Assembly (NCBI GenBank): GCA_025774865.1
Contig: JALGZO010000614.1
Span: 1 to 20,803 of the forward strand
Direction of reading: 5' to 3'
From: a bacterium
GTDB taxonomy: Bacteria > ARS69
Length of the DNA stretch: 20,803 bases
Part shown: piece by piece, positions 1-8,053 of the stretch
How positions within the stretch are numbered: position 1 is the first letter of the stretch
How the letters are laid out: each line of letters begins with the position of its first letter
The notes under the pieces: model-generated
Databases searched by the model: none
What the model was told of the DNA's origin: nothing
The model's input: the letters and a program-made list of their open reading frames with translations, nothing else
Program-made: the position numbers and the translations under genes

Positions 1-663
1 ATCGCCACGACCGACGAGTGGCATCAGCACTACGCGAGCTGGGCCCAGGCCGGCGGGCTCGGCCCGAAGATCGGAGCGTTCGTGACCGGCGCCGGGCGGT
101 TCATGTCCGCCACCGGAATCCCGCTGGGCGGCGCCACGGCGTTCGCGGCCGTCATCGTGGTCTCGTTCGCGCTCACCACCCTCGACTCGGCCACCCGGCT
201 TCTGCGGTACAACGTCGAGGAGATCGGACGCTCGCTCGGGTGGGCGGTGCTCGCCAACCGCTACGTCGCATCGGGGGTCGCGGTGTTCTCGATCGCAGGC
301 TTCGCGTTCCTGAAGGTCGGAGGCAAGCCGGCGGGCATCATCCTCTGGGAGCTCTTCGGCACCACGAACCAGCTCCTCGCCGGCCTCGCGCTCATGACCG
401 TCACCGTCTGGCTCGCGAAGCTGAAGCGTCCCACCCGCCCCGTGCTGCTGCCGATGGTCTTCATGTTCCTGATGACGCTCACCGCGATGGTGACCAAGAT
501 CCGCCAGTTCTGGGCGCAGGAGGCATGGCTCGTGCTCGCGTTCGGACTGCTGCTACTCGCGCTCGCAGCCTGGCTCGCGACCGAGGGCGTCGTGTCGCTG
601 TGGCGGCTCTCGCGGAAGCGGGCCCTCGGAGGAACCGCGCCCGTGGAGTCGGTCGGGCGGTGA
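1..663 (+). CDS. cstA: Carbon starvation protein CstA, C-terminal part (5' end outside window)
   Basis: The frame is open from base 1 and ends at TGA 661-663, giving about 220 C-terminal residues. CstA proteins are polytopic inner-membrane transporters for peptides and/or pyruvate that are induced by carbon limitation. Visible family signatures are LGPKIGAFVTGAGRF near the start, FALTTLDSATRLLRY after the first membrane segment, and LFGTTNQLLAGLAL in the middle. About five hydrophobic segments can be picked out, for example GGATAFAAVIVVSFALTTL and VLLPMVFMFLMTLTAMV. The C-terminus is short and polar and no other domain is fused. The gene converges on the PAP2 gene, whose frame continues antisense through most of this 3' end. 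Family assignment is secure; the transported substrate cannot be told from the sequence. Confidence 0.93.
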   Translation: MATTDEWHQHYASWAQAGGLGPKIGAFVTGAGRFMSATGIPLGGATAFAAVIVVSFALTTLDSATRLLRYNVEEIGRSLGWAVLANRYVASGVAVFSIAGFAFLKVGGKPAGIILWELFGTTNQLLAGLALMTVTVWLAKLKRPTRPVLLPMVFMFLMTLTAMVTKIRQFWAQEAWLVLAFGLLLLALAAWLATEGVVSLWRLSRKRALGGTAPVESVGR

Positions 664-1265
664 CGCCGGTCGGCTCGTGAGTCGTCGGGTGGCGATTCGT
701 CGGGTGATGATTTCCGCCGCGAGAAGAAATCCTCGAGCCGAATCCGCAACACTCGCTCCAGCGCCGCGAACCCCGCACCGATTCCGGCCCCGAGAGCCAC
801 GCCGGCGAGTACGTCGAGCGGATAGTGCACGCCCACGTACACGCGCGAGTACGAGACCACGATCGGCAAGACGAGAATCGGCCACCAGCGACGGAAGCGC
901 AGGGCCAGGAACGTCCCGGCGGCGAACGTGTTCGCGGCGTGCGAGGACGGGAACGACGACGCGTACGCGTCGATGAGCTGTCGCGTTCCCTCGATCACGT
1001 GAAACGGGCGGGCCCGGTCGACGATCGGCTTGATTCCGCTGGATGCGACTTGGTCCGCCGCGACCACCGCGAGAATCGCGAAGAGCACCCCGATCCGGGT
1101 CTCGGTGGAGCCTCGCGCAAGCGCCACCAGGAGCCCGACGATCACGGGGATCCGCCAGTAGGTGAAATCCGTGATCACGGGCATGGCCGCATCGAGCCAG
1201 CCGGCCGTCCACTCCTGGTTGATCAAGACGAAGAGTCTCGCGTCGAGCGCGAGGAGCTCGCTCAC
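261..1265 (-). CDS. PAP2-family phosphatase with long C-terminal extension antisense to cstA
   Basis: This is a membrane-bound type 2 phosphatidic acid phosphatase, a family that includes undecaprenyl-diphosphate and lipid phosphatases. All three catalytic motifs are intact: KPIVDRARP (K-x6-RP, residues 79-87), FPSSH (105-109) and SRVYVGVHYPLD (SR-x5-H-x3-D, 140-151). Several hydrophobic segments surround them. I start it at the GTG at 1265: it overlaps the upstream TGA as GTGA and follows TGGAGGAG at good spacing. An in-frame start at 1301 would lie inside the upstream gene. The recognisable domain ends near residue 185. The remaining 150 residues are Ser/Arg/Pro-rich, and from about residue 202 they are encoded opposite cstA. 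None of the three minus-strand frames has a stop between the PAP2 domain and base 553, so some overlap is unavoidable. The substrate is unknown. Confidence 0.85.
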   Translation of the reverse strand: MSELLALDARLFVLINQEWTAGWLDAAMPVITDFTYWRIPVIVGLLVALARGSTETRIGVLFAILAVVAADQVASSGIKPIVDRARPFHVIEGTRQLIDAYASSFPSSHAANTFAAGTFLALRFRRWWPILVLPIVVSYSRVYVGVHYPLDVLAGVALGAGIGAGFAALERVLRIRLEDFFSRRKSSPDESPPDDSRADRRHRPTDSTGAVPPRARFRESRHSDTTPSVASQAASASSSSPNASTSHASCAQNWRILVTIAVSVIRNMKTIGSSTGRVGRFSFASQTVTVMSARPARSWFVVPKSSQRMMPAGLPPTFRNAKPAIENTATPDAT

Positions 1266-3235
1266 GACGCCGGCTCCTCCAGCCAATACGGCGAGTCCCA
1301 CGCCACCTCACCGTCGGCCAGCACGACGCGCACGTAGAGCCAGGCCGCGGGCGGCCCCGACGAAACTGCGGCGAAGGACCGGGTGACGCGGCGCCCGCCG
1401 CCGTAAACCGTCTCGACCGACCCGTCCGGCCCGATCACCTCGACGAGCTCGATCGGCTCGGGCGCGATCACCTCCACGACGAGCGGATCCTCCGGCCGGC
1501 GGTCGAGCGTGGCGCCCGGCTCGTTCTCGCCCCACCGGCCGGCGAGCAAGATTCGAGCGCCCGAAGTCCCGTACACCCGTCTCTGGCGAATCGCGCTGAG
1601 CACTGCGTCGCGCGTCCGGTGTCCGGCGCGGAACGCCGCCAGCCCGTTCGTGGACGAGCCCACGCTCCGCATCCCGGGATGGCCGTCGTGGGTATCGCCG
1701 GAGGCGACAATCCCGAGGCGGTGACCGAGGTTGAACGCGTCGCGCACGAACGCGCCCTCCACCGGCCGGTAGATCGCCCGCTCGGCGCCGGGAAACTCGG
1801 ACGAGCCGTGAATCGAGCAGATCTCGACGACGCGTTCCCGCTCTTCGTCCGACGGGACGCTCCAATCGACCGCGATCGGACCGCCGGCGGGGTGGTGCGG
1901 TATCGTCAATCCCCCGAAGGGCGCGATCCTCGCCCACAGCTTTTCCGGGGTGTCGCTCTCGGGCGAGCGGAAGTCGAAGACGTCACCCTCGGAGCCGGGG
2001 TAGTACACGTTGCGATGCCCCCAGGTCCAGGACGTCCACTCGTAGCCCAGGAGGGTGACAAACCGGCCCGGCTCGTGGGCGGCCTGGGTCGCGCGTCGGA
2101 CGGCCTCCCAGCCGCCTCGTTCCGTGAGGGGAAAGAGCCCGTGCGCATCGTGGTCGGTGACGGAACATACGTCGAGCCCGGCCACGTCACGGGCGAATGC
2201 GTACAGATCGGCCGGCGCCCCGGTTCCGTCGGACAGCGCCGAGTGCGAGTGAATGTCGCCCCAGAGGATGTCCCGGAAGGGCGAGTCCCGCTCGACGAGG
2301 ACGAGGTCGTTGCGGCCGGCCAGTGCGCCGTCCGGCGTGGTCAGAAACGCTTCCAGCCGGTACAGCCCCGGTCGCTCGACCCCGATCCGGCGGACCGCGC
2401 TCGATTCGCTCGGAGCGACCCGCCAGGACGCCAGCGTGTCCGGCGGATCGGGCGTCGCGCCGGGAGCGATGGCGAGCGGACGCAGCACGAGCGCCAGCTG
2501 CCCCACGGGCAGCTTCGCGCGATTCCCCTGCCGGTCCAGCCCGAACACGCGAACCTCCAGCTCCTCGCCGGGATCGACGACGTTGCGGGCCGCCACCGCG
2601 AGCGTCACCGCCGCACCGGGCAGGATCTCGAGCGTCGGCTGCTCGGCTACGGCCTCGAACCAGCCATCACCATCACCGTCCGTCTTGATGAGAAGTTCCT
2701 CGAAATCCTCGGCATAACTGTCTGCCCGGGAGAGACTTCCCACGCCGCCGTGACTCGAGTCCCCGTAGCAGAAGCGGAGCGTGTCCCCCGGTGCGAGCGC
2801 CCCGCCGGCGGGTCGCGCAACGACGGTCATGGGGACGCCACCTTCGTAGATCTCGACCTCGACACCTTCCGCGGAGCAAGCGGCGGTCGTGTATCCCGGG
2901 AAGCCCGGGCGACGCACCTGCGGCGGTGACCAGTTCCAGAACGGCGAAACCTGGAGCACCACCCCGCCGCCTTCGGGAAGACCGGACGGCCCTGCGACCC
3001 ACTCGACGACCCAGGACCCCCGCGAGCTCGCCACCACCGGGTCGTCCGGCACGATTCGCACCGACCCCTCCGCGTCCTGGGGCGACGGTCCGACCGGCCC
3101 CTCGCCCGTGGCTTCGTCGTCGTCGCCTCCGCAAGCGGCCGCTGTACCCACGGCCACGAGGGCCACGGCGACTCGGGCGCAGAATGCACGACGACCGCGC
3201 CGTGCGGTCGAACGGACGGCCAGGATCGGTGTCAC
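1262..3235 (-). CDS. DUF3604/PHP-domain putative lipoprotein
   Basis: A 657-residue exported protein. The N-terminus has an Arg-rich n-region, a hydrophobic stretch (VAVALVAVGTAAAC) and a Cys at about residue 35 followed by GGDDDE. This looks like a lipoprotein signal, although Ala at -3 is a weak lipobox. Residues 50-320 look like beta-rich domains. The C-terminal half carries PHP-type metal-site motifs: GDIHSHS (326-332), VTDHD (359-363), YEW (398-400), IPHHPAGG (445-452), EICSIHG (471-477) and GDTHDGHPG (513-521). This is the DUF3604 arrangement of the PHP metal-dependent hydrolase superfamily; the substrate is not known. The start is GTG 3235 with TGAGGA seven bases upstream, 11 nt after the etfA stop. 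Co-transcription with etfBA is likely from spacing, but the functional link is unclear. Confidence 0.87.
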   Translation of the reverse strand: MTPILAVRSTARRGRRAFCARVAVALVAVGTAAACGGDDDEATGEGPVGPSPQDAEGSVRIVPDDPVVASSRGSWVVEWVAGPSGLPEGGGVVLQVSPFWNWSPPQVRRPGFPGYTTAACSAEGVEVEIYEGGVPMTVVARPAGGALAPGDTLRFCYGDSSHGGVGSLSRADSYAEDFEELLIKTDGDGDGWFEAVAEQPTLEILPGAAVTLAVAARNVVDPGEELEVRVFGLDRQGNRAKLPVGQLALVLRPLAIAPGATPDPPDTLASWRVAPSESSAVRRIGVERPGLYRLEAFLTTPDGALAGRNDLVLVERDSPFRDILWGDIHSHSALSDGTGAPADLYAFARDVAGLDVCSVTDHDAHGLFPLTERGGWEAVRRATQAAHEPGRFVTLLGYEWTSWTWGHRNVYYPGSEGDVFDFRSPESDTPEKLWARIAPFGGLTIPHHPAGGPIAVDWSVPSDEERERVVEICSIHGSSEFPGAERAIYRPVEGAFVRDAFNLGHRLGIVASGDTHDGHPGMRSVGSSTNGLAAFRAGHRTRDAVLSAIRQRRVYGTSGARILLAGRWGENEPGATLDRRPEDPLVVEVIAPEPIELVEVIGPDGSVETVYGGGRRVTRSFAAVSSGPPAAWLYVRVVLADGEVAWDSPYWLEEPAS

Positions 3236-3246
3236 GGAGCGGTTCC

Positions 3247-4248
3247 TCAGGCGGGGCTCGCGGCTCCTCGCCTCTCGCGCAGCTTCTTCGTCAGCTTCGG
3301 AACGATCTGAAGCGCATCCCCGACGAAGCTGTAGGTGCTGATCTTGAAGATCGGGGCATTCGGATCCTTGTTGATCGCGAAAATCGTCTCGGAGGTCTTC
3401 ATGCCGGCGAGGTGCTGGATCGCGCCGGAAATACCGATGGCGATGTAGAGTTTGGGGCGCACGGTTTTCCCGGTCTGTCCCACCTGGTGGGGATACGGGA
3501 TCCAGCCTGCATCGACAACCGCACGGGAAGCGCCCACGGAGCCGCCGATCTCCTCGGCGAGCTCACGCACGACGGAGAAGTTCTCCGGCACCTGCAGTCC
3601 CCGGCCGCCGGCCACGATCACGTCGGCGTCGGCCAGGTTGACTGTCTCGCCTTCCTCTTTCTTGAACGCGACGATCTCCGAGTCGAGCGCTTCGGGCGGG
3701 ATCGCCGCGGCCTCTTCGGTGATCGGCGGTGCCTCGCCCGAGCCCGGGCCGGGGTCGGCGTAGGCGCGCGGGCGCACGGACGCGACGGCAATACCGTCCT
3801 TCGTCCACTGGATGCCCTCGAGGAGGCGCCCGCCGTAGGCCGGCCGGCGGGCCATCAGCCCACCGTCTTTCCATTCGATCTCGAGACAGTCGGAGGCGAT
3901 CCCGGTGCCGAGGCTCGCCGCGAGACTCGCGGCGAACTCATGCCCGCTCATCGTGGCGCCGACGAGCACGGCCGAAGGCGATCGTTTCCGGATCACGGCG
4001 GCGGCAGCATCGACGTACGGCCTGGGCCGGTACCGCTCGCGCTCCGCGTCCGACACGCAGACGACCTCGTCGATCGACAGCCCGCCGAGCTTCGCCGCGA
4101 GCGGGGGTGCCTCTCTTGCCAGAATCAACGCGACGACTTTCGCCGACGTTGCCGCCGCCAGCTCCTTCGCTCGAGCGAGCAGCTCGCGGGTGACGGGATG
4201 GACCTCCCCTCTCCAGTGCTCGGCGACGACCCAGATTTCGTTCGACAT
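3247..4248 (-). CDS. etfA: Electron transfer flavoprotein alpha subunit (EtfA/FixB)
   Basis: This is the FAD-carrying subunit of the EtfAB heterodimer, a cytoplasmic electron carrier between flavin dehydrogenases and the respiratory quinone pool. Length is 333 residues, close to the family norm. The C-terminal FAD domain is textbook: [44 protein letters not shown] and [12 protein letters not shown] occur in order. The N-terminal half matches the family in VVAEH near the start and [14 protein letters not shown] in the middle. I start at ATG 4248 ([11 protein letters not shown]). An in-frame GTG at 4281 would add 11 uncharacteristic residues and has no ribosome site. The gene lies 51 nt after etfB and 11 nt before the DUF3604 gene. 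No bifurcating-type ferredoxin domain is fused. Confidence 0.96.
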   Translation of the reverse strand: MSNEIWVVAEHWRGEVHPVTRELLARAKELAAATSAKVVALILAREAPPLAAKLGGLSIDEVVCVSDAERERYRPRPYVDAAAAVIRKRSPSAVLVGATMSGHEFAASLAASLGTGIASDCLEIEWKDGGLMARRPAYGGRLLEGIQWTKDGIAVASVRPRAYADPGPGSGEAPPITEEAAAIPPEALDSEIVAFKKEEGETVNLADADVIVAGGRGLQVPENFSVVRELAEEIGGSVGASRAVVDAGWIPYPHQVGQTGKTVRPKLYIAIGISGAIQHLAGMKTSETIFAINKDPNAPIFKISTYSFVGDALQIVPKLTKKLRERRGAASPA

Positions 4249-4299
4249 TGGAACCCGACCCCCGCGGTTCGCGACCGACACTTCCGGACGCGCTTCGCT

Positions 4300-5073
4300 C
4301 TAGATGAATTTCCCTTCGGCGAGCTTCTCGACCAGTGTGTCGACGAGCTCGTCCGTCTCGCCCTCAAAAAGCTCCCCGGAAGAACGTGCCGGCGGAACCC
4401 GACGCTCCGCGACGCTCGTGGCGGAGTCGGCCTCCACCTCGAGGTCGGCCAGCGACCACTCGGTGACCGGAGCCCTCGCCGCCTTGCGGATCCCCAGGAG
4501 AGATGCGTAGCGCGGTTCGTTGATGTCCTTCGTCACCGCGATCACGGCCGGCAACTTCGCCTTCACCACCTGCCGCCCTCCTTCGAGGAGGCGCTCGACC
4601 GTGATCGTTCGCCCTTCCAGATCCAGTTCGTCGACGCGGAAGACCTCCGTGAGAAGCGTCATCCCGAGGTGGCGAGCCACCATGGGGCCGGTTGCCGCCG
4701 TGTTGGTGTCGATGGTCTGCTTGCCGGCGAAGACGAGATCCACGTCGCCGACCTTGCGCACCGCGGCCGCAAGCACGTGCGATGCCGCCGTGGCGTCGAG
4801 ACCGTCGAGAGCCGCATCCTTCACGTGGATCGCGGTGCCCACGCCCATGGCGAGCGCTTCCCGGAGAACCTCGACCGCGGTGTCCGGACCGAGCGTCACC
4901 GCGGCTACGTCGCCGCCGTGCTTCTCCTTCGCCTGGATCGCTTCCTCGATGGCATACAGGTCGTACGGGTTCGTGACGTTCTGCGAGTCCGACGTCACGT
5001 CCCCATCGCCGCCCGGCTCACCACGAATCGACGGAGCTTCCTGAACCTGCTTGATTAGCACGATCGCCTTCAC
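4300..5073 (-). CDS. etfB: Electron transfer flavoprotein beta subunit (EtfB/FixA)
   Basis: A 257-residue partner of EtfA. It opens with KAIVLIKQVQEAP and carries the family features NPYDLYAIEEAIQAKEKHGG, VTLGP, the nucleotide-loop-like segment VDLVFAGKQTIDTNTAATGP and the signature LPAVIAVTKDINEPRYASLLGIRKA (split here into LPAVIAVTKDINEPR and YASLLGIRKA). The start is GTG 5073, preceded by AGGGGGT at a short spacing. It sits 64 nt downstream of dcd and 51 nt upstream of etfA on the same strand. The order etfB-etfA is the usual one. No dehydrogenase or ETF-quinone oxidoreductase gene is adjacent, so its electron donors must be encoded elsewhere. Confidence 0.96.
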   Translation of the reverse strand: MKAIVLIKQVQEAPSIRGEPGGDGDVTSDSQNVTNPYDLYAIEEAIQAKEKHGGDVAAVTLGPDTAVEVLREALAMGVGTAIHVKDAALDGLDATAASHVLAAAVRKVGDVDLVFAGKQTIDTNTAATGPMVARHLGMTLLTEVFRVDELDLEGRTITVERLLEGGRQVVKAKLPAVIAVTKDINEPRYASLLGIRKAARAPVTEWSLADLEVEADSATSVAERRVPPARSSGELFEGETDELVDTLVEKLAEGKFI

Positions 5074-5137
5074 TCGAACCCCCTGAATTTCGCCGACGAG
5101 GAAGAGTCCTGTCGCCGGCCGAGCCCTCAGCCCGCTC

Positions 5138-5692
5138 CTAAAGGCGGGGGAGCACGACGCCCACTTGGGCCTGGTACTTCCCCTTCTTGTCCGCGTACGA
5201 AACCTGGCACACCTCGTCCGTCTCCAGGAAGAGCACCTGGGCGATACCCTCGTTCGCGTAGACCTTCGCGGGAAGGGGAGTCGTGTTCGAGATCTCCAGA
5301 GTGGCGTGGCCTTCCCACTCCGGCTCGAACGGTGTCACATTGACGATGATGCCGCACCGAGCGTACGTGCTCTTTCCGACACACACCGTGATGATGTTGC
5401 GAGGGATGCGGAAGTACTCGACGGTTCGTGCGAGCGCGAAGCTGTTCGGCGGAATGATGCATACATCGGTGTCGACTTCGACGAGCGAGTTCGGGTCGAA
5501 CGCCTTCGGGTCCACGAGGGTCGTGTTCACGTTGGTGAAGATACGGAACTCGTCCGCGACCCGGATGTCGTAGCCGTACGACGAGACGCCGTACGAGATG
5601 ACACCTTCGCGCACCTGGCTCTCTTCGAACGGCGAGATCATTCCCGCCTCCCGGGCCATGCGCGTGATCCAGCCGTCGCTCTTGACCGGCAT
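5138..5692 (-). CDS. dcd: dCTP deaminase
   Basis: A 184-residue enzyme converting dCTP to dUTP (and ammonia), a trimeric dUTPase-fold protein. The diagnostic stretch [16 protein letters not shown] (residues 106-121) supplies the nucleotide-binding Ser/Arg. [19 protein letters not shown] (131-149) holds Glu133, matching the catalytic glutamate of the family. IRVADEF and the C-terminal KYQAQ also fit. The N-terminal [10 protein letters not shown] and the [18 protein letters not shown] variant place it with the non-enterobacterial subtype seen in rickettsial and chlamydial proteins (from memory, not searched). The start is ATG 5692. The ribosome-binding region is a run of nine G residues on the coding strand at 5701-5709. 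The gene follows serA by 20 nt. Confidence 0.95.
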   Translation of the reverse strand: MPVKSDGWITRMAREAGMISPFEESQVREGVISYGVSSYGYDIRVADEFRIFTNVNTTLVDPKAFDPNSLVEVDTDVCIIPPNSFALARTVEYFRIPRNIITVCVGKSTYARCGIIVNVTPFEPEWEGHATLEISNTTPLPAKVYANEGIAQVLFLETDEVCQVSYADKKGKYQAQVGVVLPRL

Positions 5693-5712
5693 CTCGCAAT
5701 CCCCCCCCCGCC

Positions 5713-6795
5713 TCAGGCTTCTTTCGGCCCTTCCTCGGGCGCGCCTTCCGAGGCGGTCGCCCCGGTCTCCGCCGCCGCCGGCTCTCCGACGGGTTCCTCG
5801 GCCGCGGCAGCTGCTGCCGCCTCTGCGGCCTCCTCCTCCTCCTTCTGCAGGACGATCGCCGCGGCCCGCTCGGACATGAACCGCTTCACGGCCTTCGCGA
5901 CGCCGTCCACGAGCTCCATGCCGACGCGGATCTGCCCTTCCCGGGTCTGCGCCCCGAGATGCGGCATCAGGAGTGTTCGAGGGTGGGCCCGCAGGCGGGC
6001 GATCGTGTCGCCGGGCGGCTCGGTGGCGTACGTGTCGAGGGCCGCCCCCGCCAGGTGTGCGCGCTCGAGCAGGTCGGCGAGAGCCTCCTCGTCGACGAGC
6101 CCCCCCCGTCCGAGGTTCAGCAGGAACGAGCCCCTCTTCATCCCCTCGAGATGAGCACGATCGAGCAGTTGCCGGCTCTCCTCGTCGAGCGGAACGTGCA
6201 GTGAGACGAAGTCCGCGCGACTCAGCACCTCTTGGAGCGGATGGAGTCTGACCCCTTGCACGTGACTCTCGTCGAGGTAGGGATCCGCGGCCTCGACCCG
6301 CATGCCGAACGCCTGCGCCAGCCGCGCCACTTCCCGGCCGATCCGCCCGAACCCGATGAGCCCGAGCAGCTTGCCCTTGAGCTCGGCCCCCTGGAACTTG
6401 CCACGCTCCCACTGGCCCGCCCGCACCGACGCGTCGCCGGTGTGAATCCAGCGCGCGAGGCTCAGGATCGCGCCGAGCGTGAGCTCGGCGACCGAAGTCG
6501 TGGTCGCTCCCGGCGTGTTCACGACCCGGATCCCGCGCTCCGACGCGGCCTCCACGTCGATGTTGTCCACGCCGATGCCCGCCCGACCGATTACCTTCAG
6601 CCTTCGGGCGGCCTCGATCACCTCGGCGGTGACCTTCGTCGCGCTGCGAACGATGATCACGTCGGCGTCCTCGACGTTCGCCGGGATCTCCCCCGGCGAG
6701 AGGCCGAGCCGCTCCTCCACTGCCCAGCCGGTCTCTTCGGCCAGACGCTTCACGGCATCCGGAGACACCGCGTCCAAAACCACGATTCGTTTCAT
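5713..6795 (-). CDS. serA: D-3-phosphoglycerate dehydrogenase-like 2-hydroxyacid dehydrogenase
   Basis: A 360-residue NAD-dependent D-2-hydroxyacid dehydrogenase, most likely the first enzyme of serine biosynthesis (3-phosphoglycerate to 3-phosphohydroxypyruvate). The N-terminal substrate domain has [10 protein letters not shown] and [13 protein letters not shown]. The Rossmann motif is [15 protein letters not shown] (143-157). The catalytic triad is present as Arg230 ([10 protein letters not shown]), Glu259 (LDTYATEPP) and His279 (LMPHLGAQT). The ACT domain of long SerA proteins is missing; instead there is a Glu/Ala-rich low-complexity tail from about residue 306. The ATG overlaps the stop of the upstream aminotransferase as TGATG, which implies translational coupling. 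That pairing argues for serine biosynthesis rather than lactate or glycerate metabolism. Confidence 0.88.
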   Translation of the reverse strand: MKRIVVLDAVSPDAVKRLAEETGWAVEERLGLSPGEIPANVEDADVIIVRSATKVTAEVIEAARRLKVIGRAGIGVDNIDVEAASERGIRVVNTPGATTTSVAELTLGAILSLARWIHTGDASVRAGQWERGKFQGAELKGKLLGLIGFGRIGREVARLAQAFGMRVEAADPYLDESHVQGVRLHPLQEVLSRADFVSLHVPLDEESRQLLDRAHLEGMKRGSFLLNLGRGGLVDEEALADLLERAHLAGAALDTYATEPPGDTIARLRAHPRTLLMPHLGAQTREGQIRVGMELVDGVAKAVKRFMSERAAAIVLQKEEEEAAEAAAAAAAEEPVGEPAAAETGATASEGAPEEGPKEA

Positions 6796-7862
6796 CAGCT
6801 CAATCCCAGAATCTCGTCGATCCAGCCCAACAGCTCTTCCAGCTCCGCCGGCTGGATCTCACCCATGTGGGCAATTCGGAACGTCTCGTTCTTCAGTTTT
6901 CCGTAACCGTTGGCGATCACGACTCCGTGCTTCGCGAGCTCACGGTTGAGCTCGGGCACGTCCACCCCACGCGTGTTCCGGACGGTCGTCAGCGTGACTG
7001 ACCGGAAGCCCTCCTCGGCGTACAGCTCGAACCGATCCCCTGCCCAGACCCGGGCCGTGTCCGCCATCCGTCGGTGGCGGGCCTCCCGGACAGGCATGGT
7101 CTCCTCCAGGATGCGATCCAGCTGGAGGTCGAGGGCGTACAAGTGGGACGTCGAAGGGGTCGTGATCCCCTGTCTCTTTTGATACGCGTCGGAGTGTCGC
7201 ACAAAATCAAAATAAAACCCACGATTCTCGATCTCACGTGCCCGGGCCACGGCACGCTCGCTCACCGCCATCATGGCAAAGCCGGGCGAAACCGCGATTG
7301 CTTTCTGGACGCCGGCCAGGAGCCCGTCGATGCCGAGCCCGTCGAAGTCCAGGTCGACGCCGGCCATCGAGCTCACGGCGTCCACGAACAAGTACACGTC
7401 GGGAAACTCGCGGACCACGTCCGCGATCTCGGCGAGCGGATTCATCACCCCCGTCGAGGTCTCGTTGTGGGTGACCAGCACGGCGTCGTACTGGCCGGTG
7501 GCGAGAGCATCGTGCACGACCTCGGGACGGACGGCCCGCCCCCACTCGACCGGAACGGCGTGGACCGCCTTCCCGTTCTCCTTCGCGATGGAGAGCCAGC
7601 GCTCCCCGAACGCGCCGCACGGAAGCGAGAGAATCTTCTTCCGACTGCCGTTCCGCACGCAGGCCTCCATCAGGCCGGTGGAAGACGACGTCGACAGGAA
7701 GATCGGCGCCTGCGTGTGGAGGAGCCTTTGAAACTTGGAGATGACGGCCTCGCCGAGTTCGGTCGCCTCGGCGGAGCGGTGCCCTACGGGAGGCATCGAC
7801 ATCCGCTCTCGGACGTCCGGGTGAACCTCCGTGGGGCCGGGAATGAACAGGCGCTTGTGCAT
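6795..7862 (-). CDS. Class V aminotransferase, probable phosphoserine (serine-pyruvate type) aminotransferase
   Basis: A PLP enzyme of fold type I, related to alanine-glyoxylate/serine-pyruvate aminotransferases. Visible signatures are [13 protein letters not shown] at the N-terminus, GHRS at about 27-30, [11 protein letters not shown] as the phosphate-binding loop, [10 protein letters not shown] with the PLP-pyridine Asp near 161, and [14 protein letters not shown] with the Schiff-base Lys at about 187. It overlaps serA by one base. The most economical role is the second step of serine synthesis, replacing the usual SerC; class V enzymes do this in some archaea. Alanine-glyoxylate activity cannot be excluded. 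I favour ATG 7862 ([10 protein letters not shown]), with GAG ten bases upstream. In-frame ATG 7871 and GTG 7877 would add three or five residues. Confidence 0.85.
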   Translation of the reverse strand: MHKRLFIPGPTEVHPDVRERMSMPPVGHRSAEATELGEAVISKFQRLLHTQAPIFLSTSSSTGLMEACVRNGSRKKILSLPCGAFGERWLSIAKENGKAVHAVPVEWGRAVRPEVVHDALATGQYDAVLVTHNETSTGVMNPLAEIADVVREFPDVYLFVDAVSSMAGVDLDFDGLGIDGLLAGVQKAIAVSPGFAMMAVSERAVARAREIENRGFYFDFVRHSDAYQKRQGITTPSTSHLYALDLQLDRILEETMPVREARHRRMADTARVWAGDRFELYAEEGFRSVTLTTVRNTRGVDVPELNRELAKHGVVIANGYGKLKNETFRIAHMGEIQPAELEELLGWIDEILGLS

Positions 7863-7871
7863 TTCGCGCAT

Positions 7872-8053
7872 TCTCACACGTCTGACACCTACCGAACTCG
7901 CGAACCTACCAAGGATCGAAACGCCCGAAAACGGCGAAATCCCGCCGGCGAAGGGCCGGCGTGGGCGCCCGGGGTTGACGGGAGTCGTTTGCCCTCCCTA
8001 CCCTGTCGACGCTCGTGAAGTCCCCCTGCCCCGCCAAACCCATCGAGGGTGTC
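7872..8053. promoter_or_regulatory. Divergent intergenic region between serine and cysteine genes
   Basis: A non-coding stretch of about 180 bp between the minus-strand aminotransferase operon and the plus-strand cystathionine genes. It contains the plus-strand promoter annotated separately and a small dyad CGCCGG-CCGGCG near 7943-7960. No convincing minus-strand -35/-10 pair was found: TAGGTT around 7905-7910 could be a -10 but its -35 is poor. No known riboswitch consensus (SAM, serine or T-box) was recognised, though one cannot be excluded by eye. Confidence 0.5.
7975..8004 (+). promoter_or_regulatory. Sigma-70-type promoter for cbs
   Basis: TTGACG (7975-7980), an 18-nt spacer and TACCCT (7999-8004). 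The -35 matches 5/6 and the -10 matches 3/6, with the conserved T, A and final T. Predicted transcription start is near 8011, which leaves a leader of about 43 nt before GTG 8054. An in-frame GTG at 8015 would sit almost on the transcription start, which argues for the downstream start. Confidence 0.6.

Noticed and set aside
793-1265. Treating the PAP2 gene as a pseudogene because of its antisense tail
   Set aside because: All three catalytic motifs and the membrane segments are intact and in one frame; only the tail is odd.
2791-5058. A 755-codon open frame on the plus strand, opposite etfA, etfB and part of the PHP gene
   Set aside because: It is fully antisense to three well-recognised genes, is Arg/His/Asp-rich without any motif, and is the normal by-product of GC-rich codon use.
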